Positions 1 to 6,431 of a stretch of DNA of 12,805 nucleotides are shown here, in pieces. The translations under genes and the position numbers were made by a program. Each line of letters starts with the position of its first letter. Position 1 is the stretch's first letter. The notes below the pieces were generated by a model. It had not been told where the DNA came from and ran no database searches. It was given only the letters and a program-made list of their open reading frames with translations. Source of the stretch: an uncultured Ruminococcus sp. (GTDB lineage: Bacteria; Bacillota; Clostridia; Oscillospirales; Ruminococcaceae); NCBI GenBank assembly GCA_947177935.1, contig CAMWWG010000006.1, positions 1 to 12,805 on the forward strand. The letters are read 5' to 3'.

Positions 1-29
1 TTGACATTCTCCACAAATTGTGCTAAAAT
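1..29 (+). promoter_or_regulatory. Sigma-A-type promoter of the CAP-domain gene
   Basis: TTGACA at 1-6 and TAAAAT at 24-29 are separated by exactly 17 bases, and a TGC just before the -10 makes it an extended -10. Transcription would start near 36, giving a leader of about 60 bases before the ATG at 97. The same layout recurs upstream of pckA. Confidence 0.8.
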
Positions 30-96
30 AATGACAATAAAACTTAAGCTTATTTTTTATGAATTTATTATTATATCCGGAAAGGAGTTTATTATC

Positions 97-981
97 ATGC
101 GTTATCAGAAAAATTTTAAAAAAATTAAAAATTTAACTGCACTCTGTACATTGTGCCTGACCGTCTCCGCAGGTATGGGAGGATTGTCTGCCATCCCTGC
201 CGGTGCTGTGAATCTGTCGTCCGGCAATGCTGTGCAGAATCAGGAGGCCAATGATCTTCAGGCACTCGCCGGGCAGGTCGTGGATCTGGTCAACCAGGAA
301 CGTGCCAAAGCCGGTCTGCCAGGTTTGCGGAGTGTCTCCGTCCTGGATGCCTGTGCGGAAAAACGTTCGGAGGAACTCGTCAGCACGTTTTCCCATACGA
401 GACCTGACGGGACGAATTGCGCCACGGTTCTGAATGAGTATGGCGTTACCTGGAGAACATCCGGGGAAAACATCGCTTACGGCTATCCGGATCCGGAATC
501 CGTCATGACAGGATGGATGAATTCCGCTGGACATCGGGCAAACATTCTGAGCGAAAATTTTGATGCTATCGGCGTGGGCGTTGTTTCCCGGAACGGTGTT
601 CTCTATTGGACACAGGTCTTTGCCGGGGGAATTTCTGAGAACGGGACGACATCGGAACAAAAACCAGAGCAGAAACCGGAACAGAAGCCGGATCAGCTCC
701 CGGATCAAGATCAGAATCTGCGTCCGGATTTCGGCAACTGGCAGGAAATTTTGGAAAATCTCTTCCAACGTCCGCAGGAGAATCTTCCGGAGGATGCTGT
801 TCCCTCACAGCCCACGGATCAACCCTGCATCGGGGAAGAATGCCAGGTGATGGAAAATCCGACATTCCAGGATTTTCTTTCCGGTTTGCAGTCTCAGTGC
901 AAGGACGGGACTTGCAAGATACAAGTACTGACGCCGGATTCCCTGAATTCCATGAACTCTCAGAATTCCTGTAAATCCTGA
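97..981 (+). CDS. Secreted CAP/SCP-domain (YkwD-like) protein
   Basis: This encodes 294 residues. The ATG at 97 is preferred over the upstream in-frame TTG at 1 because AAAGGAG (81-87) sits at the right distance, a signal peptide follows at once, and the TTG is part of the promoter. A basic, hydrophobic signal peptide covers about 1-37. The CAP domain spans about 57-178: a VNQER helix, FSH with His100, GEN with Glu124, SAGHR with His146, and a closing YWTQVFAG strand. These His and Glu residues line the cavity in CAP family members. A Glu/Gln/Pro/Lys linker follows (about 187-206), then a tail with two C-x4-C pairs (Cys244/249 and Cys268/273) and Cys292. Bacterial CAP proteins of this type are extracellular and their substrates are mostly unknown. 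The domain call is secure; the function is not. It is probably monocistronic, since a hairpin follows and pckA has its own promoter. Confidence 0.9.
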   Translation: MRYQKNFKKIKNLTALCTLCLTVSAGMGGLSAIPAGAVNLSSGNAVQNQEANDLQALAGQVVDLVNQERAKAGLPGLRSVSVLDACAEKRSEELVSTFSHTRPDGTNCATVLNEYGVTWRTSGENIAYGYPDPESVMTGWMNSAGHRANILSENFDAIGVGVVSRNGVLYWTQVFAGGISENGTTSEQKPEQKPEQKPDQLPDQDQNLRPDFGNWQEILENLFQRPQENLPEDAVPSQPTDQPCIGEECQVMENPTFQDFLSGLQSQCKDGTCKIQVLTPDSLNSMNSQNSCKS

Positions 982-1025
982 AAAAAATGAACAGCAGGCA
1001 GACAGCTCCGGTTGTCTGCCTGCTT
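981..1025 (+). terminator. Terminator-like hairpin after the CAP-domain gene
   Basis: A run of seven A's is followed by a perfect 12-bp stem (993-1004 with 1013-1024) and an 8-base loop. The downstream T tract is poor (TT then GCATT), so termination may be incomplete, but the stem is GC-rich and sits right after the stop codon. Confidence 0.7.
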
Positions 1026-1063
1026 GCATTGACAGGAATTTTTGAATCCTGCCTGGAAAGCTA

Positions 1064-1092
1064 TTGACAAAATTTTTAAATTATGCTAAAAT
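1064..1092 (+). promoter_or_regulatory. Sigma-A-type promoter of pckA
   Basis: TTGACA (1064-1069), a 17-base spacer and TAAAAT (1087-1092), with TGC before the -10. It is close to a copy of the promoter at 1-29. The predicted leader is about 60 bases and ends in a strong AGGAGGT at 1148-1154. Confidence 0.85.
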
Positions 1093-1161
1093 AAACATGT
1101 AACTTGAAATTAAAATGACATGAAGATTCAAGTACATAAATTTTTTTAGGAGGTTTTCGCA

Positions 1162-2988
1162 ATGGCTTTAGAAGGCGCACTGACCACAAATCAGAAAGTG
1201 CTCGACTGGGTACAGGAAATGGTTGACCTGTGCAAACCTGACAAGGTTGTCTGGATTGACGGCTCTCAGGAACAGCTTGACGCACTTACAAAAGAGGTAA
1301 CTTCTCTCCCGGACGGCGATCCTAACAAGATGTATCATCTGAATGAGGAAGAACTCCCTGGTTGTCTCTATCACAGAACAGCTGTCAATGACGTTGCCCG
1401 TGTAGAAGACAGGACTTTCATCTGCACAAAGACAAAAGAGGACGCAGGTCCGACAAATAACTGGATGGATCCCCAGGAAATGTATGCAAAGTTAAGACCT
1501 ATGTATGATGGTGTCATGAAAGGACAGACAATGTATGTCATTCCTTATTCCATGGGTCCTGTTGCATCTCCGATTTCCAAAGTCGGCGTAGAACTGACAG
1601 ACTCTATCTATGTTGTTCTGAACATGAACATCATGACCAGAATGGGCAAGGCTGCATTCGACAAGCTCGGCGATTCCAACGACTTCGTAAGAGGTCTGCA
1701 TTCCAAAGCACAGGTTGATCCGGAGAACAGATATATTGTTCAGTTCCCGGAGGATAATACAATCTGGTCAATTAACTCTGCATACGGCGGCAATGTTATC
1801 TTGTCCAAGAAATGCTTTGCTTTAAGAATTGCATCCTTCCAGGGCAAGAACGAAGGCTGGATGGCAGAACATATGCTGATCCTCGGCGTACAGAAACCGG
1901 ACGGCGATACAAAATATGTCTGCGCAGCATTCCCGTCTGCCTGCGGCAAAACCAATCTGGCAATGTTAATCCCGCCGGAGGGTTATCTCAAGAATGGCTA
2001 CAAGGTCTTCACAGTCGGTGATGATATTGCATGGCTGAAACCCGGTGAGGATGGCAGACTTTACGCAATTAATCCGGAAAATGGCTTCTTCGGCGTTGCA
2101 CCGGGTACAAACGAAAAGTCCAACTACAATGCACTGGCATCTACCAAGAAAAATGCGATCTTTACGAATGTTGCATTGAATAATGATGATAACACAGTAT
2201 GGTGGGAGAAACTCACCAAGAATCCGCCTAAGAATGCAACCGAGTGGACAGGCAACGTCGTAGACGGCGAGACATACACCGCAGAGGGCAACAAATTGGC
2301 ACATCCGAATTCCAGATTTACAGCACCGGCACAGAATTGTCCTTGTCTGTCTCCGGAATTCGACAATCCGCAGGGCGTTCCGGTATCTGCTATTGTATTC
2401 GGCGGCAGACGTGCATCTACAACACCGCTGGTATATCAGTCCTTTGACTGGACACATGGTACTTATATGGGTTCTGCTGTATCTTCTGAGACAACAGCAG
2501 CCGCTACCGGTGCAGTCGGCGTTCTCCGTCATGACCCGATGGCAATGAAGCCGTTCATCGGTTACAATGTCGGCGATTACTGGGCACACTGGCTTGAAAT
2601 GGGCGACATTCTCGGCGACAAAGCACCGAAGATCTTCAACGTGAACTGGTTCAAGCAGGACGAGAACGGTAACTTTATCTGGCCTGGTTTCGGTGACAAC
2701 ATGAGAGTTCTTGACTGGATTATCAAGCGCTGTGAGGGCGAAGTGGATGCGGTTGAGACGGCAATTGGTTATCTGCCGAAGAAAGAAGACATCAATCTTG
2801 AGGGCATTGAGAACGAAGTGACACCGGAAATCCTTGACAAGCTCCTTGAAGTTGACAAAGAACTCTGGACAAAAGAGATCGCTGAAATGCGCAGATATTA
2901 TGATGATGATATCGCTGCAAAGGGCGGACGTGTACCGCAGGCACTGCGTGACACACTGGACAAGATCGAATCCCGTCTGAATGCGTAA
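1162..2988 (+). CDS. pckA: Phosphoenolpyruvate carboxykinase (GTP)
   Basis: This encodes 608 residues, the usual length of the GTP-dependent family, and starts at ATG 1162 behind AGGAGGT. The enzyme interconverts oxaloacetate + GTP with PEP + GDP + CO2 in the cytoplasm. Visible signatures are the P-loop PSACGKTN with reactive Cys261 and Lys263, the metal-binding GDDIAWL (Asp287/Asp288), NPENGFFGVAPGT, and FGGRR followed by the SSETTAAA segment near the active site. These place it in the GTP family and not the ATP family. In succinate-forming ruminococci the enzyme is expected to run towards oxaloacetate, carboxylating PEP; that direction is family knowledge, not something seen here. It stands alone between its own promoter and terminator, so it is probably monocistronic. 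Its codon use (many GGC, GCA, AAG) looks like that of a highly expressed gene. Confidence 0.97.
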   Translation: MALEGALTTNQKVLDWVQEMVDLCKPDKVVWIDGSQEQLDALTKEVTSLPDGDPNKMYHLNEEELPGCLYHRTAVNDVARVEDRTFICTKTKEDAGPTNNWMDPQEMYAKLRPMYDGVMKGQTMYVIPYSMGPVASPISKVGVELTDSIYVVLNMNIMTRMGKAAFDKLGDSNDFVRGLHSKAQVDPENRYIVQFPEDNTIWSINSAYGGNVILSKKCFALRIASFQGKNEGWMAEHMLILGVQKPDGDTKYVCAAFPSACGKTNLAMLIPPEGYLKNGYKVFTVGDDIAWLKPGEDGRLYAINPENGFFGVAPGTNEKSNYNALASTKKNAIFTNVALNNDDNTVWWEKLTKNPPKNATEWTGNVVDGETYTAEGNKLAHPNSRFTAPAQNCPCLSPEFDNPQGVPVSAIVFGGRRASTTPLVYQSFDWTHGTYMGSAVSSETTAAATGAVGVLRHDPMAMKPFIGYNVGDYWAHWLEMGDILGDKAPKIFNVNWFKQDENGNFIWPGFGDNMRVLDWIIKRCEGEVDAVETAIGYLPKKEDINLEGIENEVTPEILDKLLEVDKELWTKEIAEMRRYYDDDIAAKGGRVPQALRDTLDKIESRLNA

Positions 2989-3024
2989 TTTGATTTTAAA
3001 TTGAAAATTTTTTAGAAAATCAAG

Positions 3025-3063
3025 ACTGTTCTCCTGTTTTCAGGCAGGAGGACAGTTTTTTTT
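3025..3063 (+). terminator. Rho-independent terminator of pckA
   Basis: A 12-bp stem (3025-3036 with 3045-3056, one G-U wobble), an 8-base loop and a run of eight T's (3056-3063). A textbook intrinsic terminator 37 bases after the stop codon. Confidence 0.93.
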
Positions 3064-3125
3064 GTGAAAAATGCTGATTTCTGGATTGCGGATTTGGATA
3101 ATTATCACAAAAAAGCAAGAAACGA

Positions 3126-3154
3126 TTGCAATTTTTCCGGATGTATGTTATAAT
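3126..3154 (+). promoter_or_regulatory. Promoter for the structured RNA region
   Basis: TTGCAA (3126-3131), a 17-base spacer and a perfect TATAAT (3149-3154) with TG two bases upstream (extended -10). It lies after the pckA terminator and more than 500 bases before the next gene, with only RNA-like sequence between. Transcription would start near 3161. Confidence 0.75.
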
Positions 3155-3160
3155 AAACAT

Positions 3161-3425
3161 AATAAAATTTGGATGCCTGGCATTCATGCAGGTATCTACA
3201 CAAAGGAGGTTAGAAGAATATAGACAAATGCGGACAGAAGTTGACAAATGCGTAAAGTCCGAAGATGCCAGAAATTCCATGGCATAGTTTGTGCTGACTT
3301 GATAGCAGGCGGAACTGCGGAACTTAAGCCCTTGCCGGCTGAAATATTACGGCATAACAATAGGATAGTACCTTGTGGGGGCAGTTGGTCAATGGTAAAG
3401 ACCCGAAAACCAAGGGCAAAGATAC
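3161..3425 (+). ncRNA. Putative structured non-coding RNA, possibly raiA-like
   Basis: No convincing reading frame lies here, but many complementary segments do. The outermost pairs GTATCT (3192-3197) with AGATAC (3420-3425), closing about 234 bases. Inside are CGGAC 3231-3235 with GTCCG 3257-3261, ATGCCA 3265-3270 with TGGCAT 3280-3285, GCAG 3305-3308 with CTGC 3315-3318, TGCCG 3333-3337 with CGGCA 3350-3354, and GGTC 3387-3390 with GACC 3400-3403. The 10-mer GACAAATGCG occurs twice (3223, 3243). An AAAGGAGG at 3202-3209 has no start codon at a usable distance. Size, long unpaired purine-rich stretches and a dedicated promoter suggest an autonomous structured RNA. The raiA-motif RNA of Firmicutes (about 200 nt) is my best guess, from general resemblance only. 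RNase P, tmRNA, SRP RNA and group II intron signatures are absent. Exact ends are uncertain. Confidence 0.6.
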
Positions 3426-3460
3426 TTTTCATGATTTTAATGATTTTATTTTTAAGAAAG

Positions 3461-3587
3461 GAGTAGCTACTCAAGAAAAATTTTTATTTACAAAATTGCA
3501 AAAACCACGCAATTATAAAATTGTAAATAGGTACCGTGGGCTACACGGGAATTTACGCCTGTGGACTGTACAGGAACTTGTGAGTAG
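3461..3587 (+). ncRNA. Second structured RNA element, family unknown
   Basis: A multibranch fold can be drawn. The closing stem is CTACTC 3467-3472 with GAGTAG 3582-3587, extended by AAG 3473-3475 with CTT 3577-3579. Within it are a two-part arm (ATTTACAA 3486-3493 with TTGTAAAT 3521-3528, then AATTGC 3494-3499 with GCAATT 3509-3514), a hairpin CCGTG 3534-3538 with CACGG 3544-3548, and a hairpin CCTGT 3558-3562 with ACAGG 3570-3574. The loop-side CCACG (3505-3509) can instead pair with CGTGG (3535-3539), which competes with the second hairpin and would form a pseudoknot. GAGTAG 3461-3466 repeats the 3' closing strand, so it could displace it. The element could be the 5' leader of the gene at 3683, the 3' part of the upstream RNA, or a separate small RNA. 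I recognise no known riboswitch or ribozyme. Confidence 0.5.
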
Positions 3588-3636
3588 ATTGTGACTTGTC
3601 ATCATCAAAAGCATACAGGGTGAAGCAGGAATTTTC

Positions 3637-3664
3637 TTGATATGGGCATATTTGTCCATATTTT
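3637..3664 (+). promoter_or_regulatory. Hairpin and possible promoter just before the zinc-ribbon gene
   Basis: A 9-bp stem (3640-3648 with 3653-3661, one G-U) with a four-base loop is followed by TTTT, a possible weak terminator for the upstream RNA. The same bases contain TTGATA (3637-3642) and TATTTT (3659-3664) 16 apart, a plausible promoter that would give a very short leader. The sequence alone does not decide between the two. Confidence 0.35.
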
Positions 3665-3682
3665 AAGTAGCAGTAGAAATTC

Positions 3683-4714
3683 ATGGCACAGAAAACTTGC
3701 TACAGCTGTGGTGCAAGACTTGCAAATAACCAGGTCAGCTGTAAAAACTGCGGCGCACATCAGTGGCGCAAAGGCACGGACAAAATGAACATTGACAAGC
3801 TCAAGGAACTGGCGGATGAAGAATATCGTCAGGGCAGACTTGGCAACACCGAAGAACACAACCGCCACATGGAAAAATCCATGTTCCTGTATTCGATTAT
3901 TGTAGAAAAAATCACGTACATGGCACCAAAACTGGAGTCCATTGATCCTATGGAGCGGTGCATTCACATGCTCGAATATATCTTGATGCAGGAGCGCCGT
4001 GCAAGCTTCATCGGTGACGAAAGAAGACAGGCACGTTACAGAGAGCTGATGGAGAAGATCAAGAACGCAAAGGACAATCTTGTCTATGAGCAGATGGAAA
4101 AGGCACACACAAGTGAGAAAGTCAAGCAAAAAGAAGCAGAACAGGCAGCGGCAGAAGCCATTCAGGCAACAGAACAGACAATTTCTGCAGAATCCGCTGC
4201 ACCAGTAGTTCAGCCTGTTCCTGCACCCGCACCTGCACCCGTCCGGGATGCTTTGGATGATCTGGTGGACTATGCACTATTCATCGTTGAGGGCATGGAC
4301 GAAATGGGCAGCTGGACATTCCTCGGCAAGCCGAGAACGAAGAATTACATGGCAAGTATGCTCGGATTCCTGCGTGACATCAAGGGACGCATGGACACGC
4401 TGGAACAGAAAGAGAAAGATGTTCTCCTGCATGTGATGTTCCAGGTAGCGGACAGCTACAAGAACGGTACCTATCCGTTCCCGCAGAATCCGGACAGAGC
4501 GATTGCATGGCACAAGGAAGCATCCGACAGAGGGCTTGTGCTGTCTCATCTTGCCATTGGTGAGATCTATCTCAACGGTAGCGGTGGCATGAGAGCACAG
4601 CCGGAAAAAGCACTGGAATGGTATCAGAAAGCACTGGATGCCAATAGTTCTGAGAAGATTAACGAATATGCAAAGGATGCCATCGAGCATATCCGGTATA
4701 CCATGAATAATTAA
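3683..4714 (+). CDS. Zinc-ribbon and Sel1-like-repeat protein, function unknown
   Basis: This encodes 343 residues with no signal peptide or membrane segment, so it is probably cytoplasmic. An N-terminal zinc ribbon has Cys6-x2-Cys9 and Cys20-x2-Cys23, which supports the ATG at 3683 even though no Shine-Dalgarno precedes it. A charged helical region (about 35-170) looks partly coiled-coil and ends in an Ala/Gln/Glu-rich stretch, then a Pro-Ala linker (about 173-187). The C-terminal part (about 250-335) holds two Sel1-like (TPR-related) repeats: a DSYKNG...DRAIAWHKEA unit and an IGEIYLNGSGG...EKALEWYQKA unit. Such repeats mediate protein-protein contacts. The domains suggest an adaptor or regulatory protein, but no reaction can be assigned. 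It is probably monocistronic, with a strong terminator after it. The missing ribosome site and the long structured upstream region suggest unusual translation control or a leaderless-like transcript. Confidence 0.85.
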   Translation: MAQKTCYSCGARLANNQVSCKNCGAHQWRKGTDKMNIDKLKELADEEYRQGRLGNTEEHNRHMEKSMFLYSIIVEKITYMAPKLESIDPMERCIHMLEYILMQERRASFIGDERRQARYRELMEKIKNAKDNLVYEQMEKAHTSEKVKQKEAEQAAAEAIQATEQTISAESAAPVVQPVPAPAPAPVRDALDDLVDYALFIVEGMDEMGSWTFLGKPRTKNYMASMLGFLRDIKGRMDTLEQKEKDVLLHVMFQVADSYKNGTYPFPQNPDRAIAWHKEASDRGLVLSHLAIGEIYLNGSGGMRAQPEKALEWYQKALDANSSEKINEYAKDAIEHIRYTMNN

Positions 4715-4731
4715 TTTTAATTTAATGTAGT

Positions 4732-4768
4732 AATACTTCCGGATCTGGAAAGTTCCGGAAGTATTTTT
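4732..4768 (+). terminator. Rho-independent terminator after the zinc-ribbon gene
   Basis: A perfect 12-bp stem (4732-4743 with 4754-4765), a 10-base loop and a T run (4764-4768) followed by further A/T. It lies 17 bases after the stop codon and separates this gene from the acetyltransferase gene. Confidence 0.9.
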
Positions 4769-4822
4769 AAAATATTTTAAATTATAAAAAATTATTTTTA
4801 TATTTTTTGAGGAGTGTTCTAC

Positions 4823-5437
4823 ATGACTGAAAAAGAAAAATTATTATCTGGAAAACTCTATGACAGTTCTGACCCGGAATTAGTTCACATGCGGGAAAAG
4901 GCACACCGTCTGTCAATGGATTATAATCAGCTCCCTGAAACAGAAATTCGGAAACGCAATGTCATCCTCCGGGAGCTGCTCCCACATGCCGGAAAGGATC
5001 TCTATCTGCAATCGCCGATTCAGTTTGATTACGGGGAATTTACCACATTCGGCGACCGGTGCTATGCTAATTTTAATTTAGTCATCCTGGATTGTGCGCC
5101 TGTCCAGATCGGCAATGATGTATTCATCGGCGCTAACTGCACGATTGCAACACCGATGCACCCATTTCTTCCCGGAGAAAAAAACATGCAGTATCGTCCG
5201 GACGGTTCTGTGTTCAATCTGGAATACGCAAAGCCTGTTATCATCCGTGACAACTGTTGGATTGCCTGCAATGTGACGATCTGCGGCGGCGTGACCATCG
5301 GGGCAGGAACGATTATCGGCGCAGGGAGCGTTGTCACCAGGGATATCCCCCCGAATGTCCTCGCCGCCGGGAATCCCTGCCGGGTCATCCGGGAAATCAC
5401 AGAAGAAGACAGCATCCGGAATCTGGATTTAATTTAA
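4823..5437 (+). CDS. Sugar O-acetyltransferase, maltose/galactoside type
   Basis: This encodes 204 residues. The ATG at 4823 is chosen over a GTG at 4814 because GAGGAG (4809-4814) lies 8 bases upstream of the ATG and overlaps the GTG. The enzyme would transfer acetyl from acetyl-CoA to a sugar hydroxyl in the cytoplasm. The N-terminal maltose-acetyltransferase segment (about 1-58: EKLLSGKLYD) precedes a left-handed beta-helix of hexapeptide repeats (about 60-190). The catalytic His113 sits in TPMHPF, and a late IGAGTIIGAGSVVTRDIP stretch and AAGNPCRVIR end the helix, as in the Maa/LacA/NodL group. Length is normal. The physiological acceptor cannot be told from sequence; these enzymes are often seen as detoxifying non-metabolised sugars. 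It ends only 19 bases from the end of the convergent gerC gene. Confidence 0.92.
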   Translation: MTEKEKLLSGKLYDSSDPELVHMREKAHRLSMDYNQLPETEIRKRNVILRELLPHAGKDLYLQSPIQFDYGEFTTFGDRCYANFNLVILDCAPVQIGNDVFIGANCTIATPMHPFLPGEKNMQYRPDGSVFNLEYAKPVIIRDNCWIACNVTICGGVTIGAGTIIGAGSVVTRDIPPNVLAAGNPCRVIREITEEDSIRNLDLI

Positions 5438-5456
5438 ATCAATAAATAATTGGATA

Positions 5457-6431
5457 TTATTTAATAATGACTGAAAGTTTTAGTTCCGGATCTATATCCG
5501 GATCTAATTCAGAATTAAAATTTTCATGTTCTAATAAATCCTGCATTCCGATGACATCTGCTTTCGCCTGGTTCATTTCTGAAACTGCCGCATGACATTC
5601 CCGGAGAATCTCTTTTTGCAGAATTTCCCGGAGTTCCGGACTGCTGTCTTTGGTCTTGATTGTGATTTCATAATTTAGTTTCTGGTTTTTTATGGTCTTT
5701 TTCAGTTTGCAGGAGGATATGAAAATATTCTGTGCGCCGTCCGGTGTGGCAAGCGTCATCGTGAAATTCCCGGCATTCCGCCGAAGCCAGTACATTCCCT
5801 TTGCGGCAGCATCCGATAATTCCCTGCAAGTGCCGTCCTGATGAAGAAATACCAGCGCCGGATAATCCTGAGATTCTTTCTGCATTGGAATTAGTGCAGT
5901 TTCCCGGAATCCGTGCCATTCGGCAAGTGCCATGGACAACTCTGTGGAACTGAGCAAGCCATTCTGTTCGGACATCCGGATCATGTGGACTGTCCCTGTG
6001 CTGTCGGGATTCTCAAAATAGACTGCCGGATCGGTATAGAGGATTTTGCAAGCCGGAGACAGCCCCTGTTCAAGTAATAAATTCTCTGTCTGTTTCAGTG
6101 TGCATGTGCCGTCCAAACATAATAATTCCGTGTGTCCGGTGAAAACTTTTCCGCCGTTGACGGCTTGTTCAAGCCGGAGGACTTCCGGAATGTCTGCGCC
6201 GGTAACGGCTCTTCCGGCATCCTGGTTAAATTCCTGCGTATAGAGCGTGAATATTTCGGACGCTCCGGGATTCTCTGAATTTCCGTCTTTTTCCGATTTG
6301 GTTGTCAGTCCGATTGCCTGGGTATAGACTCTGTCGGCAATGGATTCTGAACTGCATCCGGTCAGAAAAATGCATAAATACAGGCAGAAAATAAATTTAA
6401 ATTTTTTAAGATATTTAAAAATATTTGTCAT
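5457..6431 (-). CDS. gerC: GerC-type germinant receptor lipoprotein
   Basis: This encodes 324 residues. The true start is the ATG at 6431, not the far upstream in-frame codons: it overlaps the gerB stop as ATGA and has AGGAGA (6439-6444) 7 bases upstream. The protein begins with a basic, hydrophobic segment and a lipobox LTGC with the lipid-modified Cys26, then a Ser-rich start. The Ger(x)C pattern follows: ADRVYTQAIGL near the N-terminus, the ALRLEQAV/FTGHTELL-like section in the middle, and an amphipathic C-terminal region of alternating charged helices. It would be the membrane-anchored C subunit of a nutrient germinant receptor in the spore inner membrane. It is a little shorter than the 350-400 residues common in Bacillus. 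It is the last gene of the operon; no GC-rich terminator follows before the convergent acetyltransferase gene. Confidence 0.88.
   Translation of the reverse strand: MTNIFKYLKKFKFIFCLYLCIFLTGCSSESIADRVYTQAIGLTTKSEKDGNSENPGASEIFTLYTQEFNQDAGRAVTGADIPEVLRLEQAVNGGKVFTGHTELLCLDGTCTLKQTENLLLEQGLSPACKILYTDPAVYFENPDSTGTVHMIRMSEQNGLLSSTELSMALAEWHGFRETALIPMQKESQDYPALVFLHQDGTCRELSDAAAKGMYWLRRNAGNFTMTLATPDGAQNIFISSCKLKKTIKNQKLNYEITIKTKDSSPELREILQKEILRECHAAVSEMNQAKADVIGMQDLLEHENFNSELDPDIDPELKLSVIIK

Noticed and set aside
133..768. A 211-codon minus-strand frame across the CAP gene
   Set aside because: It is a shadow of the CAP coding frame; the plus-strand frame has domain motifs, a signal peptide and a ribosome site.
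1966..2589. A 207-codon minus-strand frame inside pckA
   Set aside because: It lies opposite the most conserved PEP carboxykinase motifs and has no features of its own.
3228..3287. A 19-codon reading frame starting at the ATG at 3228 after an AAAGGAGG
   Set aside because: The ribosome-site-like sequence is 18 bases away, too far, and the frame runs through stems of the candidate RNA. More likely chance.
3196..3474. A 92-codon antisense frame over the RNA region
   Set aside because: It has no ribosome site, no recognisable domain and odd composition, and it is antisense to a region with a forward promoter.
3161..3600. RNase P RNA, tmRNA, SRP RNA, T-box or group II intron
   Set aside because: I looked for their conserved cores (such as the RNase P ACAGAA region, the tmRNA CCA end and tag frame, the SRP tetraloop domain, the T-box GGTGG and the domain V motif) and found none.
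5485..5502. TCCGGAT/ATCCGGA hairpin near the end of gerC as a terminator for the acetyltransferase gene
   Set aside because: It encodes an Asp-Pro repeat of gerC and has no T tract in the plus direction; it is probably a by-product of the frequent TCCGGA word.
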